Below, in pieces: positions 59,641 to 64,000 of a DNA stretch of 64,000 nt. Made by a program: the position numbers and the translations under genes. Origin of the DNA: Phragmites australis (lineage: Eukaryota > Streptophyta > Magnoliopsida > Poales > Poaceae); contig NC_084940.1 in assembly GCF_958298935.1 (NCBI RefSeq), positions 9,082,001 through 9,146,000 on the forward strand. Reading direction: 5' to 3'. Under the pieces are notes generated by a model. That model was given only the letters and a program-made list of their open reading frames with translations, was not told the DNA's origin and made no database searches. The number at the start of each line of letters is the position of its first letter. Position 1 is the first letter of the stretch.

Positions 59641-60900
59641 TATCCTTTGTAGACCAATAGACCAAGCGGGTTGGGCATTTTAGACCTTGACATTTTGAAT
59701 AAATGTTTATTGAGTAAATGGATTTTCAAACTTATTAATGAAGATGTTTGTTTATTGAGTAAATGCCTTTCCAAACTTATTAATGAAGATGGAGTATGTC
59801 AACAGTTACTTAGAAACAAATATCTAGATAACAAAACTAGTGCTTAAGTGAAAAAGAATCTAGTGGATTCACAATTCTGGTCAGACCTAATGAGTGTTAA
59901 ACCATTTTTTCTCATTTTTTTTAAAAAAAAATCAAGTTACAAAATAGCACACAAATTAGTTTATAAGAAGATAGATGGATGGGATCAAATACACTAAGTA
60001 AGCAATATCCCTCTTTATATAATATAGTACATAAGAAGAGCTCTACAGTTGCAGATGTCATTTCCTCTATCCCTCTAAACATATCAATTCACCGATCTAC
60101 TAGGAAATAATCTTGAGGTATGGATGGGTTTGGTGGCTAAAGTTGCCATGGCGCAACTAAATGAACATCCCGATGCTTTTATCTGGTCATTACATCAGAG
60201 CGGATTTTTTTTAATCAATAAAACTGTTGTTGATAGCGACATTTTCCATTATAACCGACACCTGTGGAAGTTTAAACTACCCTCAAGATTATAATATTCT
60301 TATGTAGAAGTATAGATGTGATAAAAGATAACATGTTTAAAATGAACTAGAAAGGTAGTGAAAAATATTATTTCTACAATAATAAACAAACCATTCAACA
60401 CATTTTGTTTGACCGTCAGTTGGCTAGGTTTATTCGGAGAGCGATACAAATAACGCTCAGCTTAAAATCACCAATTAGTGTATCCAGCATGTTTGGTTCG
60501 TGATTAAATATAATTGGTTCAGAGTTTAGAAAATAAATTCTGGTGGGATTAAGTGTTCTCTGTTGGTCAATTTGGCTTGGTCAGAATGATGTTGTTTTTG
60601 AAAAAGCAAAAGTTAATTCTTTTGTGCAGTTAATTTTCAGAGGAATATACTAGACAAGATATTGGACGTTGGTGCAAAAGGTGGAATACCAGGACAAAAT
60701 GCGCAGCGCCTGCAGGCAATTGGAGACTACAACAATAGAGATTTTTGCTAAGTACGGGTGGAAGTTTAGCAATAGATTATGTGCTTGAGGCTTTTCTACT
60801 TGTGTTTCTAGGCCTGTCTTGGTTTTTTGTTGAACTTTATTTGCAGTTAGACTGAAACGTTGTATAATGAACAACTACATACATCTTAAGATGTAGAGCC
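59641..60900 (+). mobile_element. 5'-truncated LINE (L1-like), 3' part of ORF2, decayed
   Basis: Translated blocks separated by stops read GLGILDLDILNKCLLSKWIF, ATDSQFW-like VDSQFWSDLMSVKP, HLWKFKLPSR, VGLSVLCWSIWLGQNDVVF-like and SACRQLETTTIEIFAKYGW. This is the region after reverse transcriptase in plant L1-type ORF2, including part of the zinc-binding RVT tail. The RT catalytic motifs and endonuclease are missing, as expected for a 5'-truncated insertion. The 3' untranslated part ends near an A-rich run at about 60926. It is non-functional. Confidence 0.75.
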
Positions 60901-61069
60901 TGAGATATTTTATATTCTATTATGTAAAAAAGCTAAGTCACATTGGATAAGCAGACACATAGCCGACATGTTGTTACGTTGCTGCGGGCAGGCCATCTCC
61001 AAATCTGCGTACTCACACGGTCACCCCAAATGGAAGCAGTCTGGAGGGCAACTAGTGTGAGGTTTTCAG

Positions 61070-62230
61070 CTTTCAGCATCCTGAACTCCTCAGCTACTCA
61101 AAAACGTGCTCGAGTTCGTTCCAACCTCTTGACTGCGCTGCACGCGGCAAATGATTCTGCCGGCTGACGGGAGTCACCGGAGCATGGTCATTCAGAACCC
61201 GAGTCACGGCGTGCCGTTCCGTCAGAAGATACCCTGACCTGCTCCCACCCACTCAGCCCAGGCAATGAGCGCTCGCGGCTGTTGGCTTTTCCTCTTCTTT
61301 CCCCGGCCGTCTTCTCCTCCCACGAGCAACCAAGTCCAAGATCTTGCTAGAAATCGGAGGATATCTACGCGATTCGAGAGTGTAAACATGGAGAAGGGTG
61401 CACGCGTACATGGTGCAGTACTGCAGTCAGTGTCTGATGCGCACGCCCGATCGACCGTTCCTCCAGCCGTCGGTACAGGCAGGCGTAAAGGCCCATCCCT
61501 TTCTGTCGATTGAAGATGTGAGGACTGAGCAGTGAAGAGCGTCAGGCACAACAATGCTGATAAGCGGCACTGCACTGCATCTTAATGCGCATGAATGCTG
61601 AATGCAGTTCGTGTACAGTATAGTTGAGATTTGAGTGAAGCGCAGGACCAAGCTAGCTAGCCAGAAGGATGAGTTTGAGGCTCTGAGCGAGCCGGACACG
61701 GCGGCCGGGTATCAGATCGGCCAAATCTGGCCACCGTTTTATTCAGAGTCTTCCTCTCATCCTCGGTGGCATATATACGACCTTGCATCGCTACTTCAGC
61801 TTCCTGCCTCATATTTAGCAGTCGAGGCGTCATTTTGTTGGCGCACTGGCTTCCGAAAATCCACTTTGACGTGCGTGCTCGCGCACCACTCCAACAGCCC
61901 AAGTCTTGGTCGAAGTCCACTCGAGATGGTCCACAAGAGTCACTGGTGTCCCGATAATTTTTTTTTCCATAATTTTTGCTCGGTATTTTTTTCTTAAAAT
62001 TTTTTAGTCAAAATTTTCCCTGTCGGAAAGATGTGCGAGGAGTCCACTGGCTTCCAAATTGTGATGTGCACACATGCAGGCCTACCACAAGAGGCATGTA
62101 AAACCAAAAACCGGGCCGACAAAGGCGACCGCCGACCGGACGCAGGCACCGAACGCCGAGCCCTGTAGACGTAGGGACGACGAAGATATGATCGCTCGCC
62201 CGTGCGTGGTCGACAAACGAATCAATACAC
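61070..62230. repeat. Segmental duplication, copy 2
   Basis: This is the counterpart of 55082-56735, diverged by substitutions and small indels. The last block (about 62110-62230) matches 56615-56735 closely. The 124-bp repeat and its 500-bp spacer are absent, and 61775-62100 has no counterpart in copy 1. Confidence 0.75.
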
Positions 62231-62267
62231 ACTACTCTTATCCTCTCTCCTGCTAGCTCCACAGCAA

Positions 62268-63315
62268 GGTTTACAAAACCATTTAGAACACGAAAACTGA
62301 GATTAGGTGGTAACCGAAAAATCACGGTTATTACGATAACCGCTTGAAATTCACACAGTTAAATTTAAAATTCGGTGAGAATTCGGATTGAATCAACTGA
62401 ACAGTAACCGGTCGGTTTGCACGATAACTGACCAAATTTAGCGATTTATCGAACGTATTTTCTGAATTTTTTGCATTGTCGGTAACCGTTCGATTTTAGC
62501 GATTTATCGAGCGATTTTCTCGAATTTTAGTGAAGTTAAAAAAACCAAAAAAGGCTTAATTTTGTAAAATCAATAACTAATTCATCAGAGCTTTAAATCA
62601 AGTGAAACAAATTTTGTTGGTTTTCTTGTAACATGATCTACATGATAAAATATTTATACTCATAAAAAATTTAACTATTTTCTATGAGAAAATTTATTTG
62701 CTAAACTAAGTTAAATGCATAGTTTACTCTTTGCTAATCTAAAAATCATGAAACCAATTTTGTTAGTCTTCTTACGTGATCCTATGTCTTTCAAAAATAC
62801 ATGAAATCATGAAATAGTTATTGTTACATGCAGGATTGTGAAATGTGTTGCAACTAGATTAATTTATAACTAATCTATCACACCTACAAAATTAGTGAAA
62901 CTACTTTTATTAGTTTACTTATACTATGCTTTATGTAGGAAAAATAATGATAGATATGAAAAAGTTAATTACAGTGTTGTTTCTAAACATATTCACTTTA
63001 TGCTCGTAAACTTTGTAAAAATTATGGAGAAACTAATAAAATTCTAAATGAAGTGAAATCAATTTTAAAGATCTTATTAAGATACATCATAAAATATATA
63101 TATATATATGTTAAGCTTTTTCTTAACATAACTTAATAAACGAGTTACACGCTTCAACTTTTTTTTTTCAAACTTCCTGCCTATACAATATGATACAAAC
63201 GATATTATTCTTTAATTTTTTGAAATTAAAACTCGATTACCGAACGGTTTGTATTACTGTGTAGCTAGGTAAAACCGATAAATTCGCTTAGTAACCGTCG
63301 ATAAGTTAAACGGTG
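62268..63315. mobile_element. Possible non-autonomous DNA element with GGTAACCG-type repeats
   Basis: Both ends carry clusters of GGTAACCG, CGATAACCG and TTAGCGATTTATCGA (62310-62520 and 63235-63315) around an AT-rich core. This resembles subterminal repeats of a DNA transposon, but no terminal inverted repeat or target duplication was found. Confidence 0.35.
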
Positions 63316-64000
63316 GCTCCTACATATATGGCCCAAAATCTAACGGAGCCGGTGGTGTCCTGTCCCCTACCTGTGTGAGCCGCTTGCCCGCTTCTCTCCC
63401 CGCCACCGCCCCAGATTCCCATGCATGCGCCCGACGGCTCAACCGCCACCAACCCCACCGTCCGCCGATCCGGAACCAAAAGCCTACGTGCCGCGGGGGC
63501 GCACCGGCGCAGTCCATGATTGCGCGCGCTCCCAGCCCGGCTGCTGCACTGGTGCTCCCAGGTACCACCCCTACGGGCCCTACGTATACAACCATAATGT
63601 CCCAACCGAAGCTAGCTACAGTGAGGGCACAGATCTTACTGGCCTCCACGAAGATCTGCCGGGACCCAAAAAAAAACTTTGTACGAAAAGCGATCGATGA
63701 TCGGGCCGATCCACACAGTGGCTGGTGTGTCGAGCTAGCAATGGAGAACATGAACAGAACAGCCGTCTTGCTTGCAATACCATAATACAGTTACTATGTG
63801 TGCTACCAAATTTGATTTTATATGTCTGCAATTTTGCATGTTTAGCATAAAGGGAGTGTCGACTTGCTTGGCAATACCATGTGAGTGACAGTTCGGGATA
63901 GGAAATTGCCCTTCCAAGCACAGCTGGGCAACAATATTTGTCGATTGCGACTGCATCTTTTTCATCTAGCACAAGTTAGTCTTCGGTCCCAACAAGCCTG
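63316..64000. other. Right end of window, no gene recognised
   Basis: 63340-63560 is GC-rich, with overlapping frames on both strands (63320-63785) that show no known domain. The remainder is ordinary AT-rich sequence. Confidence 0.4.

Overview
This window is nuclear DNA from a grass (Poaceae, probably panicoid/andropogonoid). The evidence is interrupted genes with GT-AG introns, Ty3 and Copia LTR-retrotransposons, CACTA elements with short subterminal repeats, Tourist and Stowaway MITEs, hAT MITEs and tRNA-derived SINEs. Most of it is transposon-derived, and almost every long open frame apart from one gene belongs to a decayed mobile element or a gene fragment. No CRISPR array, operon or other prokaryotic feature is present.

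Layout. 1-6644: 3' part of a decayed Ty3 retrotransposon of the Tat type (gag end, protease, reverse transcriptase, two RNase H regions, integrase, 3' LTR). 6927-7512: a Micron-like element framed by two long (TA)n arrays. 8132-11072: several MITEs, a CACTA element with a perfect 3-bp target duplication, and a repeat array. 12400-21440: a mosaic of fragments from at least five unrelated cellular genes: a katanin-type AAA ATPase, an O-fucosyltransferase, chloroplast NDH subunit PnsB5 (all five exons, but disabled), NSF (last five exons, disabled), and ACC synthase on the opposite strand. It also holds a SINE and a solo LTR. 23458-26281: large solo LTR. 26700-28749: two CACTA elements. About 29004-30739: Copia-type LTR.

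31219-34060 holds the one gene that looks intact: a seven-exon bHLH transcription factor of subgroup XI (LRL type), 456 residues, with a TATA box and one non-canonical GC-AG intron. 35200-38820: a CACTA element with a solo LTR inserted in it. 40375-42999: a Stowaway MITE nested in a Tourist-like MITE, an inverted-repeat MITE, and a hAT element. 44934-45853: CACTA element. 48760 to about 51350: reverse-oriented LTR, next to a FAR1-related pseudogene on the minus strand (51354-53070) with three stop codons. 55082-56735 and about 61070-62230: two diverged copies of an unknown GC-rich segment, separated by SINE, Stowaway, hAT and Tourist MITEs and a 5'-truncated LINE.

The genes do not form a pathway. 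The bHLH gene probably acts alone; the remaining coding sequence records transposition and gene-fragment shuffling. The most interesting parts are the multi-gene fragment mosaic, the microsatellite-framed element, the GC-AG intron inside the bHLH domain, and the unexplained duplicated segment near the right end. All family names come from recognising motifs by eye; no database search was run.
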